This document shows positions 7,193 to 14,599 of a DNA stretch of 39,763 nt, one piece after another. The notes under the pieces are model-generated. The model ran no database searches, was not told the origin of the DNA, and worked only from the letters and a program-made list of their open reading frames with translations. The DNA comes from an uncultured Bacteroidota bacterium (GTDB taxonomy: Bacteria > Bacteroidota > Bacteroidia > 2-12-FULL-35-15). Location: positions 1 to 39,763 of the forward strand of contig CAIXIP010000096.1 of assembly GCA_903919535.1 (NCBI GenBank), read 5' to 3'. The first letter of the stretch is position 1; each line of letters opens with the position of its first letter. Position numbers and translations under genes: made by a program.

Positions 7193-8470
7193 CTATTCAA
7201 CATTTTCATCCAAAAATTCCATTATTGCATCATAAATAAACCTTAAGTCATCATTACTAATACAATATGGAGGAAGCACATATAATACATTACCAAGCGG
7301 ACGAAGAATAATTCCGCGCGATATAAAAAACTCAGAAATAATTTCTGATAATGAATTTAGATAATTTGTTTTCTCATTCGTTTTAACCTCAAAAGCGATA
7401 ATTGTTCCTAATTGCCGAACATCGATTAATGCTTTATGTGATTGTATTTTTTGCATAAACAATTTATGCTGTTGATCTATTCGTTTAATATTTTCAAATG
7501 CTTCAGGTTTATCAAACAAATCCATACTTGCCAACGATGCCGAGCAAGCTGTTGGATTTGCAGTATATGAATGGCCATGAAAAAAAGTTTTCATTTTATC
7601 GTCACTCATAAATGCATCGTAAATAAATTGAGCACAACTTGTCACTCCCAAAGGCATTACACCTCCAGTAAGTCCTTTGCTCAAACATATAATATCAGCT
7701 TTATGCTCTAAATGATCACTGGCAAAAAATTTGCCAGTACGACCGAAACCTGTCATCACCTCATCAGCAATTGTGATCACTTTTTTATCCCGACACATTT
7801 TTATTAACTTATCCAATACTTCCGAGGAATACATTACCATTCCTCCTGCACCTTGAACCAATGGCTCAAAAATAAAAGCGGCAATATCATCTTGCTTTAA
7901 GGCATTATTCAATGCATTTATTGATTCTTCTTCCTTTCCTTCTACAGGAACAGGAATATGAATTACATCAAACAACAATTTTGCAAAAGGAAGATTGAAT
8001 GCATTACGAGCCCCTACACTCATCCCACCAAACGTATCACCATGATACCCATTCTCGAATGCAATAACCTTAGTTTTACTAATTGACAAATTACTCCAAT
8101 ACTGAAAAGCCATTTTCAAAGCTACTTCCACAGCCGTTGAGCCATTATCTGAATAAAATATTTTTGATTGATTGGCTGGAAGCCGCTTCAATAAACGTTC
8201 TGCAAGCTGAACAGCCGGTTCGTGTGTAAAACCAGAAAATATTGCATGCTCTAATGTTTGTAGCTGTTCCGATACTTTTTTAGTTAAATAGGGATGACAA
8301 TGCCCGTGCACATTAACCCACCAAGAGGCAATACCATCGATGTATCTCTTCCCTTTTTCATCATAAAAACAAGCTCCTTCACCTCTTACGATAGAAATTG
8401 GCTGTGGTGCAATTTTTACTTGTGTGAACGGATGCCACACTACTTTTTTATCTCGTTCTTGTAATGTCAT
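7193..8470 (-). CDS. bioA: Adenosylmethionine-8-amino-7-oxononanoate aminotransferase
   Basis: 425-aa class III PLP aminotransferase that converts KAPA to DAPA using S-adenosylmethionine as amino donor, the third of the four late biotin steps. The BioA-like N-terminus VWHPFTQ (11-17) and SWWVNVHGHCHP (49-60) are present. Cofactor residues are Asp236 in ADEVMTGFGRTG and the Schiff-base Lys265 in LSKGLTGG. The length is typical. The ATG at 8470 lies 7 bases after the end of a strong hairpin (8478-8512), which may control its expression. bioD lies upstream across 84 bases, and yhhQ follows after 18 bases. Confidence 0.96.
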   Translation of the reverse strand: MTLQERDKKVVWHPFTQVKIAPQPISIVRGEGACFYDEKGKRYIDGIASWWVNVHGHCHPYLTKKVSEQLQTLEHAIFSGFTHEPAVQLAERLLKRLPANQSKIFYSDNGSTAVEVALKMAFQYWSNLSISKTKVIAFENGYHGDTFGGMSVGARNAFNLPFAKLLFDVIHIPVPVEGKEEESINALNNALKQDDIAAFIFEPLVQGAGGMVMYSSEVLDKLIKMCRDKKVITIADEVMTGFGRTGKFFASDHLEHKADIICLSKGLTGGVMPLGVTSCAQFIYDAFMSDDKMKTFFHGHSYTANPTACSASLASMDLFDKPEAFENIKRIDQQHKLFMQKIQSHKALIDVRQLGTIIAFEVKTNEKTNYLNSLSEIISEFFISRGIILRPLGNVLYVLPPYCISNDDLRFIYDAIMEFLDENVE

Positions 8471-8477
8471 AAAATAG

Positions 8478-8512
8478 AAATCCCATCAAAAATATGCATT
8501 TTAATGGGATTT
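8478..8512 (-). promoter_or_regulatory. Hairpin between bioD and bioA, abutting the bioA start
   Basis: The outer arms AAATCCCAT and ATGGGATTT (8478-8486 and 8504-8512) pair perfectly over 9 bp. An inner 5-bp stem AAAAT/ATTTT (8489-8493 and 8498-8502) closes a four-base loop. On the transcribed minus strand the hairpin is followed by TTTCTATTTT and then the bioA ATG. It can be read as a partial terminator after bioD or as a control element for bioA. On the plus strand it is followed by an uninterrupted T-run, so it could also stop antisense transcription. Confidence 0.6.
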
Positions 8513-8554
8513 TTTTAATTCAAACTTTTAGTAATATTCCTATTATTACCAATA

Positions 8555-9175
8555 TTAAATATTTTTCATATACTCAAATTCTTTTGCGTAACGCGAAATA
8601 ACTTCTTGATTAATTTCACTTTCTTTATTGATTCGACCTAACAACTTTAATTTGCTATATTCCATTATTATATCAGTAGATAATGGATGTGGAGGGCCAT
8701 TAAAAACAATACCTAATATATTAAACCCTCTGTTTTTGATAGCATCTATTGATAATAATGAATGGTTGATGCTTCCCAAATAATTTTGGATAACCAAAAC
8801 TACTTCTGCATCAAACTTTCCAATCATATCAATCATAAACTCCTTACGATTTAATGGAACCATTAACCCTCCTGCTCCCTCAATAACTAATGTATTATTT
8901 GTTTGTGGAATAGTAATGCTATCTAAACCTATATCAACCCCTTCTAATTCAGCTGCTGCGTGTGGCGACATATATTGCTTTAATGAATAGGCTTCGGGAT
9001 GAATTACACTGTCTGTATTTGTGATCCACTTCTTTAATTTTGCAGTATCCGTTGAAAAAAAATTACCGGTCTGAACTGGTTTCCAATAATCTGCTTTTAA
9101 AGCCTCAACAAGCACCGCAGAGACTACTGTTTTTCCAACATCAGTCCCAATTCCTGTAACGAATATTTTTCTCAT
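8555..9175 (-). CDS. bioD: Dethiobiotin synthetase
   Basis: 206 aa, normal for BioD. The ATP-binding loop TGIGTDVGKT is at residues 7-16 (Lys15). KPVQTG and VIEGAGGLMVPL, which bind DAPA and Mg-ATP, follow as expected. It carboxylates DAPA to dethiobiotin in the cytoplasm. The gene lies 40 bases after bioF and before the bioA hairpin, in a bioB-F-D-A order on the minus strand. Confidence 0.95.
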   Translation of the reverse strand: MRKIFVTGIGTDVGKTVVSAVLVEALKADYWKPVQTGNFFSTDTAKLKKWITNTDSVIHPEAYSLKQYMSPHAAAELEGVDIGLDSITIPQTNNTLVIEGAGGLMVPLNRKEFMIDMIGKFDAEVVLVIQNYLGSINHSLLSIDAIKNRGFNILGIVFNGPPHPLSTDIIMEYSKLKLLGRINKESEINQEVISRYAKEFEYMKNI

Positions 9176-9215
9176 AGAGTAATTAAGTATAGAAATTTTA
9201 ACGAATTTATTATAA

Positions 9216-10373
9216 TTAAGTTACTTTTTGACTTTTTCTTTTGAAAATTTTCAACAGTGAACTTATCAATTCATCCAAATCTTCTTTTGTATTAAAGGAA
9301 TGAATACAGATTCGCAACCTTTCTTTCCCTTTAGGAACAGTTGGGCTTAAGATAGGGCGTACATCAAACCCAGACTTTTCCAAAAGCTTAGAAATCCGTT
9401 TTACTTCTTCATTTCCAGTTATAACAATGCACTGGATCGGACTGTAGCTTTCAATAAGCTGAATGTCTTTATTTTTTGAAATGCGACTTTTAAAGCGTTC
9501 AATTAAGAAATCCAATTTTTTAATTTCCGGATTACTTTTTTCAAGTAATTGATAGGCTTGATTTATTGTAACAAGACTTTTCAACGGTAATGCAGTTGTA
9601 TATATAAATGAACGTGAAAAATTTATTAAATAACTACGCAACAATTCACTTCCTAGAATAACTGCACCATGGCAGCCAAGCGCTTTACCAAACGTGTGAA
9701 CGCGCGCGAAAATATCTTTTTCTATTTTAAATTCCTGAACCAAGCCTTTACCTTTATTAGCTTTAATGCCTGTTGCATGAGCTTCATCAACAATTAAATT
9801 TGCTTTGTATTTTTTACATAATAAAGCAATTTCTTTTAAAGGAGAATGATCTCCATCCATTGAATAAATTGTTTCAATAGCCACATATATTAATCCTGTA
9901 GCAATTTTCAACCGTTCTTCTAAATGTTTCAGATCATTATGACGAAACATGAATGCAGATGCCGCAGATAATTTTATTCCATCGCGTACTGAAGCATGCA
10001 CCAATTCATCATAAATAATGGTAGAGCCTGTTTTACCTAAAGAAGAAAACAAACCAATATTAGCATCATATCCAGAGTTAAATATCAAGCTATTTGCGGC
10101 ATTATGAAATTTCGCAATACGCTTTTCCAACTGCTCAGCATAAGCTACATTCCCTGTCAATAAACGAGAACCTGTAGAACCATTTTTTTGATCAGATAAC
10201 GAAGCAAATTCTTTACTGCTATTTTTTCTAAGTTCTTCTGAACGAGCAAAGCCTAAATAATCGTTACTGCAAAAATCAATCAGATGACCTTTGTTACTCA
10301 GTTTACGCAAAGCATTTTGATCTTTTCTATTTTGAAGAGATTGGTGCAAGAATGTATCAGCTGTAAAGTTCAT
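9216..10373 (-). CDS. bioF: 8-amino-7-oxononanoate synthase
   Basis: 385-aa alpha-oxoamine synthase. Diagnostic segments are DFCSNDYLGFA (33-43), NGSTGSRLLTGN (64-75), the PLP-binding DEAHATG with Asp196, and the Schiff-base Lys230 in HTFGKALGCHGAVI. BioF condenses pimeloyl-ACP or pimeloyl-CoA with alanine. The related enzymes KBL and serine palmitoyltransferase share this fold, but the neighbours bioB and bioD settle the assignment. It lies 51 bases after bioB and 40 before bioD. Confidence 0.93.
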   Translation of the reverse strand: MNFTADTFLHQSLQNRKDQNALRKLSNKGHLIDFCSNDYLGFARSEELRKNSSKEFASLSDQKNGSTGSRLLTGNVAYAEQLEKRIAKFHNAANSLIFNSGYDANIGLFSSLGKTGSTIIYDELVHASVRDGIKLSAASAFMFRHNDLKHLEERLKIATGLIYVAIETIYSMDGDHSPLKEIALLCKKYKANLIVDEAHATGIKANKGKGLVQEFKIEKDIFARVHTFGKALGCHGAVILGSELLRSYLINFSRSFIYTTALPLKSLVTINQAYQLLEKSNPEIKKLDFLIERFKSRISKNKDIQLIESYSPIQCIVITGNEEVKRISKLLEKSGFDVRPILSPTVPKGKERLRICIHSFNTKEDLDELISSLLKIFKRKSQKVT

Positions 10374-10424
10374 ATATTATTATTGGTGATTTGAATTTAC
10401 AGCAATGACATAAAAAAATATAAT

Positions 10425-11426
10425 TTAATGATGATGATCAGCAGAAACGTGTTCTAGTTTTCCTTTTCCATTAAATGCTTTGCGAGGAGTTAAACCAAAA
10501 ATTCTGAACATTTCCATATCCTCATTAAACTCTGGATTTGGAGTAGTCAATAATTTATCACCTGCAAAAATGGAATTTGCACCAGCCAAGAAGCACAATG
10601 CTTGCCCTTCAAGACTCATTTGAGTGCGTCCTGCAGATAAACGCACAACAGCTTTCGGCATTACAATTCGGGTTGTCGCAATCATTCGAACCATATCCCA
10701 GATTGGCAGCAATGGCTGATTTTCCATTGGTGTACCTGCTACAGGGACTAAAGCATTGATAGGCACTGAATCAGGAATTTCATCTAATGACGACAGTGTA
10801 TGCAACATTTTTACACGATCCTCTACACTTTCGCCCATTCCGATAATACCACCCGAGCAAACTGATATTTTTGCTTTCTGAACATTTTTGATGGTATCTA
10901 AACGATCATCGTACTTACGCGTAGTAATAATTTTTTTATAATTATCTTCTGAAGTATCAATATTGTGATTGTATGCGTATAATCCTGCATCTGCAAGCTT
11001 TTGGGCTTGCTCTTCAGTAAGCATACCAAGGGTACAGCATACTTCCATATCTTTTGCATTCACCCCTTTTACCATTTCCAGTACACGTTCAAAATCGCTG
11101 TTGTCACGTACTTCGCGCCATGCAGCACCCATGCATAATCGTGATGCGCCATTTGACTTAGCTATATCAGCAGCACCAAGCACTTCATCAACAGTCATTA
11201 ATTTATGAGCTTCCACACCGGTATTGTATTTTACTGATTGAGGGCAATAACCACAATCTTCGGCACAACCACCTGTTTTTATTGATATAAGTGAACTTAC
11301 CTGAACCTCACTAGGATTATTATTCGCACGGTGAACTTCTTGCCCACGATTTACAAGTTCCAATAAAGGAGTATTATAAACTTCTAATATTTGTTCAACT
11401 GTCCAATTTTTTCTCTCCACTGACAT
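10425..11426 (-). CDS. bioB: Biotin synthase
   Basis: 333-aa radical-SAM enzyme that inserts sulfur into dethiobiotin. The [4Fe-4S] motif CAEDCGYC supplies Cys54, Cys58 and Cys61. CCTLGML, AYNHNIDTS and VRLSAGRTQMS, which hold the cluster and substrate ligands of BioB, are all present. The protein ends in a short His-rich tail (ADHHH). It is the first gene of the biotin operon, preceded by a promoter at 11453-11485, and is divergent from trmD across 122 bases. Confidence 0.97.
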   Translation of the reverse strand: MSVERKNWTVEQILEVYNTPLLELVNRGQEVHRANNNPSEVQVSSLISIKTGGCAEDCGYCPQSVKYNTGVEAHKLMTVDEVLGAADIAKSNGASRLCMGAAWREVRDNSDFERVLEMVKGVNAKDMEVCCTLGMLTEEQAQKLADAGLYAYNHNIDTSEDNYKKIITTRKYDDRLDTIKNVQKAKISVCSGGIIGMGESVEDRVKMLHTLSSLDEIPDSVPINALVPVAGTPMENQPLLPIWDMVRMIATTRIVMPKAVVRLSAGRTQMSLEGQALCFLAGANSIFAGDKLLTTPNPEFNEDMEMFRIFGLTPRKAFNGKGKLEHVSADHHH

Positions 11427-11452
11427 GTTTGTTTTATTTTTTGAATGAATTG

Positions 11453-11485
11453 CAAAGATAAAATTTTATAGCATCAAATTATCAA
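11453..11485 (-). promoter_or_regulatory. Promoter for the biotin operon
   Basis: On the minus strand, TTG (11485-11483) lies 22 bases from TATCTTTG (11460-11453), which matches TAnnTTTG. The expected start is near 11447, about 20 bases before the bioB ATG. I see no long palindrome of the classic BirA type overlapping it. Confidence 0.6.
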
Positions 11486-11536
11486 TTTCAAATTCAGATT
11501 TTCTAAAATGTCCTTCTTCAAATCATCGCATTAACA

Positions 11537-11544
11537 TATCTTTG
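11537..11544 (+). promoter_or_regulatory. -7 element of trmD, next to its start codon
   Basis: TATCTTTG matches TAnnTTTG exactly. Only CAAA separates it from the trmD ATG at 11549, so transcription should begin at or within a base or two of the start codon. No convincing -33 TTG is present at the usual distance. Confidence 0.55.
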
Positions 11545-11548
11545 CAAA

Positions 11549-12223
11549 ATGCGTATCGATATTATTACAGTTTTACCCCAATTATTAGAAAGTCCGTTTC
11601 AACATAGCATATTAAAACGTGCTATTGACAAAGGTTTAGTAGAGGTAAATCTCATTAATTTGCGTGATTACTCCACTCACAAACAAAAAAGTGTGGATGA
11701 TTATGCTTTTGGTGGTGGTGCCGGAATGGTGATGGGTATTGAACCTATAGCCAATTGTATTAATTCGCTTAAATCTGAAAGAAATTATGATGAAGTAATA
11801 TATACCAGTCCAGATGGAGAATTATTGAGTCAAAAAATGTCGAATCAGATCTCTACACTTAATAATATCATCATTCTATGCGGACATTATAAAGGTATAG
11901 ACGAGCGTGTCCGCGAACATTTTATCACCAAGGAAATTTCAATTGGTGATTATGTGCTTTCTGGTGGAGAATTAGCCGCTGCCGTTATCTGCGATAGCGT
12001 TATTCGTATTATCCCAGGTGCAATTTCAGATGAAACATCAGCATTAACGGATTCTTTTCAGGATAATTTACTGGCGCCACCTGTTTATACACGTCCGGCA
12101 GAATACAATGGCTGGAAAGTGCCTGAAATATTATTATCTGGGCATACAGCTAATATTGATAATTGGCGTCATGATCAAAGTTTGGAACGAACAAAAAAAC
12201 GCAGACCCGACCTGCTGAAATAA
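11549..12223 (+). CDS. trmD: tRNA (guanine-37-N1)-methyltransferase
   Basis: 224 aa, the TrmD length. It has the SPOUT trefoil-knot signatures: FGGGAGMVM at about residues 55-63, [12 protein letters not shown] at about 110-121, and [14 protein letters not shown] at about 131-144. The C-terminal helical domain contains [16 protein letters not shown]. It methylates G37 next to the anticodon to prevent frameshifting. rplS follows 97 bases downstream, keeping part of the common rpsP-rimM-trmD-rplS order, but rpsP and rimM are absent here. The transcript may be leaderless. Confidence 0.96.
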   Translation: MRIDIITVLPQLLESPFQHSILKRAIDKGLVEVNLINLRDYSTHKQKSVDDYAFGGGAGMVMGIEPIANCINSLKSERNYDEVIYTSPDGELLSQKMSNQISTLNNIIILCGHYKGIDERVREHFITKEISIGDYVLSGGELAAAVICDSVIRIIPGAISDETSALTDSFQDNLLAPPVYTRPAEYNGWKVPEILLSGHTANIDNWRHDQSLERTKKRRPDLLK

Positions 12224-12262
12224 AAATTTTAAGAATTGTTTTTCCATTTAAAAAAATTAAAG

Positions 12263-12270
12263 TACATTTG
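12263..12270 (+). promoter_or_regulatory. -7 element of rplS
   Basis: TACATTTG fits TAnnTTTG. A TTG at 12236-12238 lies 24 bases upstream, slightly long. A start near 12276 would give rplS its own leader of about 45 bases, separate from trmD. Confidence 0.5.
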
Positions 12271-12320
12271 CAATCCTTTTTAAGGGAATATATTGATGTA
12301 ACCTAGTAAAAACAAAGATT

Positions 12321-12671
12321 ATGAGCACATTATTAAAATACGCAGAAGAGCAATTAACAGTAAAAGCAACACATCCGTCATTTAAAGCCGGAGATACAGT
12401 TACTGTGCATTATAAAATTAAAGAAGGTGATAAAGAACGCGTTCAGCAATACCAAGGTGTTGTTATTCAGCGTAAAGGAGCTGGTGTTACTGAATCATTT
12501 ACTGTTCGTAAGATCAGTAATAACGTTGGTGTAGAACGTGTATTCCCAGTTAATTCACCTTATATTGACAAGATAGAAGTAAACAAAGTTGGTGTTGTTC
12601 GCAGAGCTCGTTTATATTATTTACGTGCATTAACTGGTAAAGCAGCTCGTATCGAAGAGAAAAAACAATAA
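12321..12671 (+). CDS. rplS: 50S ribosomal protein L19
   Basis: 116 aa, basic, with the L19 core: [33 protein letters not shown], then [18 protein letters not shown] and RRARLYYLR near the C-terminus (written here in overlapping parts of the family pattern). L19 sits at the 30S-50S interface. The gene follows trmD, has its own promoter-like element, and is followed by a terminator at 12691-12721. Confidence 0.97.
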   Translation: MSTLLKYAEEQLTVKATHPSFKAGDTVTVHYKIKEGDKERVQQYQGVVIQRKGAGVTESFTVRKISNNVGVERVFPVNSPYIDKIEVNKVGVVRRARLYYLRALTGKAARIEEKKQ

Positions 12672-12690
12672 TTTATTGACATAATTAATA

Positions 12691-12727
12691 AGAACCCTTT
12701 CTGCTACGCGGATTGGGTTTTTTTATT
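12691..12727 (+). terminator. Intrinsic terminator after rplS
   Basis: AGAACCC (12691-12697) pairs with GGGTTTT (12715-12721), with one G-U pair and a 17-base loop, and is followed by more T residues. It separates rplS from prfC. Confidence 0.65.
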
Positions 12728-12760
12728 TTTCATGATTCCGAATAACATTATAAGGAAGAA

Positions 12761-12781
12761 ATGATTCAAAATACCCATTAA
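12761..12781 (+). other. Six-codon upstream ORF directly before prfC
   Basis: ATG at 12761 opens a MIQNTH reading frame ending in TAA at 12779-12781, one base before the prfC ATG at 12783. A purine-rich AAGGAAG precedes it. Whether it is translated is unknown; the frame is short enough to occur by chance. Confidence 0.3.
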
Positions 12782-12782
12782 A

Positions 12783-14372
12783 ATGACCATCACAGAAGAA
12801 ATAGAAAGGCGCAGAACATTTGGTATTATTGCTCATCCCGATGCCGGAAAAACAACTCTAACTGAAAAATTATTATTATTCGGTGGAGCAATTCAAACGG
12901 CAGGTGCAGTAAAATCAAATAAAATAAAAAAACATACTACTTCCGACTTTATGGAAATAGAGCGCCAGAGGGGTATTTCGGTGGCTACTTCTGTTATGGG
13001 TTTTGAATACAAAGGAGTAAAAATAAATTTACTGGATACTCCCGGCCATGAAGATTTTGCTGAAGACACTTATCGCACTCTAACTGCTGTTGATAGCGTT
13101 GTGATGCTTATCGACTGTGCAAAAGGTGTTGAACCTCAAACACGAAAACTACTTGAAGTTTGTCGTATGCGAAGCACGCCAGTAATTGTATTTATCAATA
13201 AATTAGATAGAGAAGGTAAAGATCCTTTTGATTTATTGGAGGAAATTGAAAAAGAATTGCGTATTGACTTGCGTCCATTGAGTTGGCCAATCAGTATGGG
13301 AAAAACATTCAAAGGCGTTTATAATCTATATGAAAAAAGCTTAACAGTTTTTAATTCCGGGGAAAAACAAACGGATGAAAATTCGATCGAAATAAAAGAC
13401 TTAAAAGATGGAACATTGGACAAACTGATTGGTGAAGATTATGCCAATACGTTGAGAAATGATGTTGAATTGTTAGAAGCTGGTTATCCAAAATTTGATA
13501 TGGAAGAATATGCAGAAGCAATGGTTTCTCCCGTATTTTTTGGAAGTGCTGTAAATAATTTTGGAGTACGTGAATTGTTAGATGCATTTATCAGAATTGC
13601 CCCTGCTCCAAAAGGAAGAACAACGGATTTAAAAGAAGTAAAACCCGAAGACAAAAACTTCAGTGGATTTATTTTTAAGATACACGCCAACCTTGACCCT
13701 AAACACCGCGATAGAATCGCATTTTTAAGAATTGTTTCGGGAAAATTTGAGCGCAACAAAAATTATTATCATGTTCGTGAAAACCGTAGCATGAAGTTTT
13801 CTAATCCTACCGCTTTCATGGCACAAGATAAAAGTGTTGTAGACGAGGCCTTTCCCGGAGATATCATTGGTTTGTATGACTCAAGTAATTTTAAAATAGG
13901 TGATACATTAACTGAAGGAGAAAAAATGAACTTCAGCGGTATTCCTCAATTTTCGCCAGAGTTGTTTAAATATGTGGTAAATGCCGACCCTTTAAAAACA
14001 AAACAATTAAATAAGGGGCTTGAGCAGTTGACAGATGAAGGTGTTGCGCAATTATTTACAAAAAAAACTGACAACAGAAAAGTGCTTGGAACTGTCGGAG
14101 CATTGCAATTTGAAGTTATTCAACACCGTTTAAAAAGCGAATATTCTGCTTCCTGTAATTTTGAACATATTTCGCTATTCAAAGCATGTTGGATAAGTTG
14201 CAAAGACAAAAAGAAATTAGAAGAATTTATTTTTGAAAAGGCACACCACATGGCTACTGACAAGGAAAACCGTCCTGTGTTTCTTGCTGAATCAGCTTGG
14301 GCATTACAAATGGCTCAAGAAAAAAACCCGGAAATAAAATTCCATTTCATATCGGAGTTTAAGGACGAGTAA
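12783..14372 (+). CDS. prfC: Peptide chain release factor 3
   Basis: 529-aa translational GTPase. The G1 loop HPDAGKTT is at residues 18-25, the G3 motif DTPGHEDF starts at 85, and the G4 NKLD at 139. IERQRGISVATSVM is the switch segment typical of RF3. RF3 ejects RF1/RF2 from the ribosome after peptide release. The length and domain order match RF3 rather than EF-G or LepA. A six-codon reading frame (12761-12781) ends one base before the ATG. No TAnnTTTG promoter was seen between the rplS terminator and this gene. Confidence 0.96.
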   Translation: MTITEEIERRRTFGIIAHPDAGKTTLTEKLLLFGGAIQTAGAVKSNKIKKHTTSDFMEIERQRGISVATSVMGFEYKGVKINLLDTPGHEDFAEDTYRTLTAVDSVVMLIDCAKGVEPQTRKLLEVCRMRSTPVIVFINKLDREGKDPFDLLEEIEKELRIDLRPLSWPISMGKTFKGVYNLYEKSLTVFNSGEKQTDENSIEIKDLKDGTLDKLIGEDYANTLRNDVELLEAGYPKFDMEEYAEAMVSPVFFGSAVNNFGVRELLDAFIRIAPAPKGRTTDLKEVKPEDKNFSGFIFKIHANLDPKHRDRIAFLRIVSGKFERNKNYYHVRENRSMKFSNPTAFMAQDKSVVDEAFPGDIIGLYDSSNFKIGDTLTEGEKMNFSGIPQFSPELFKYVVNADPLKTKQLNKGLEQLTDEGVAQLFTKKTDNRKVLGTVGALQFEVIQHRLKSEYSASCNFEHISLFKACWISCKDKKKLEEFIFEKAHHMATDKENRPVFLAESAWALQMAQEKNPEIKFHFISEFKDE

Positions 14373-14599
14373 GATTTCCTTATACCTCACAAAAGAAGCA
14401 GGACAATCCATCGATAATTTCATAGGATACAACCTTTGCTTTTTCGCATTTTAAAAACCGCAAAAAAAAACGACTTCACCTTGTGTAACGCAATTTTATT
14501 GCTGATTACCATCATTTTCAAAAATATTTTTCTCGTCTACTTTTACGCTGAAACTTTAGAACTAATTCTGATTTCTCACTAATTTCAATCGTAATATTT
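14373..14599 (+). other. Intergenic region before the T9SS repeat protein
   Basis: 227 bases, A/T-rich. I see no gene, exact TAnnTTTG promoter, convincing terminator or long inverted repeat in it. The promoter of the downstream gene is probably here but unrecognised. Confidence 0.4.

Noticed and set aside
8478-8512. BirA-type biotin operator or riboswitch before bioA
   Set aside because: The arms do not match the classic BirA palindrome, and a single hairpin is too simple to call a riboswitch.
13351-13759. Minus-strand open frames inside prfC
   Set aside because: They are antisense to a complete, conserved gene and lack any supporting feature.
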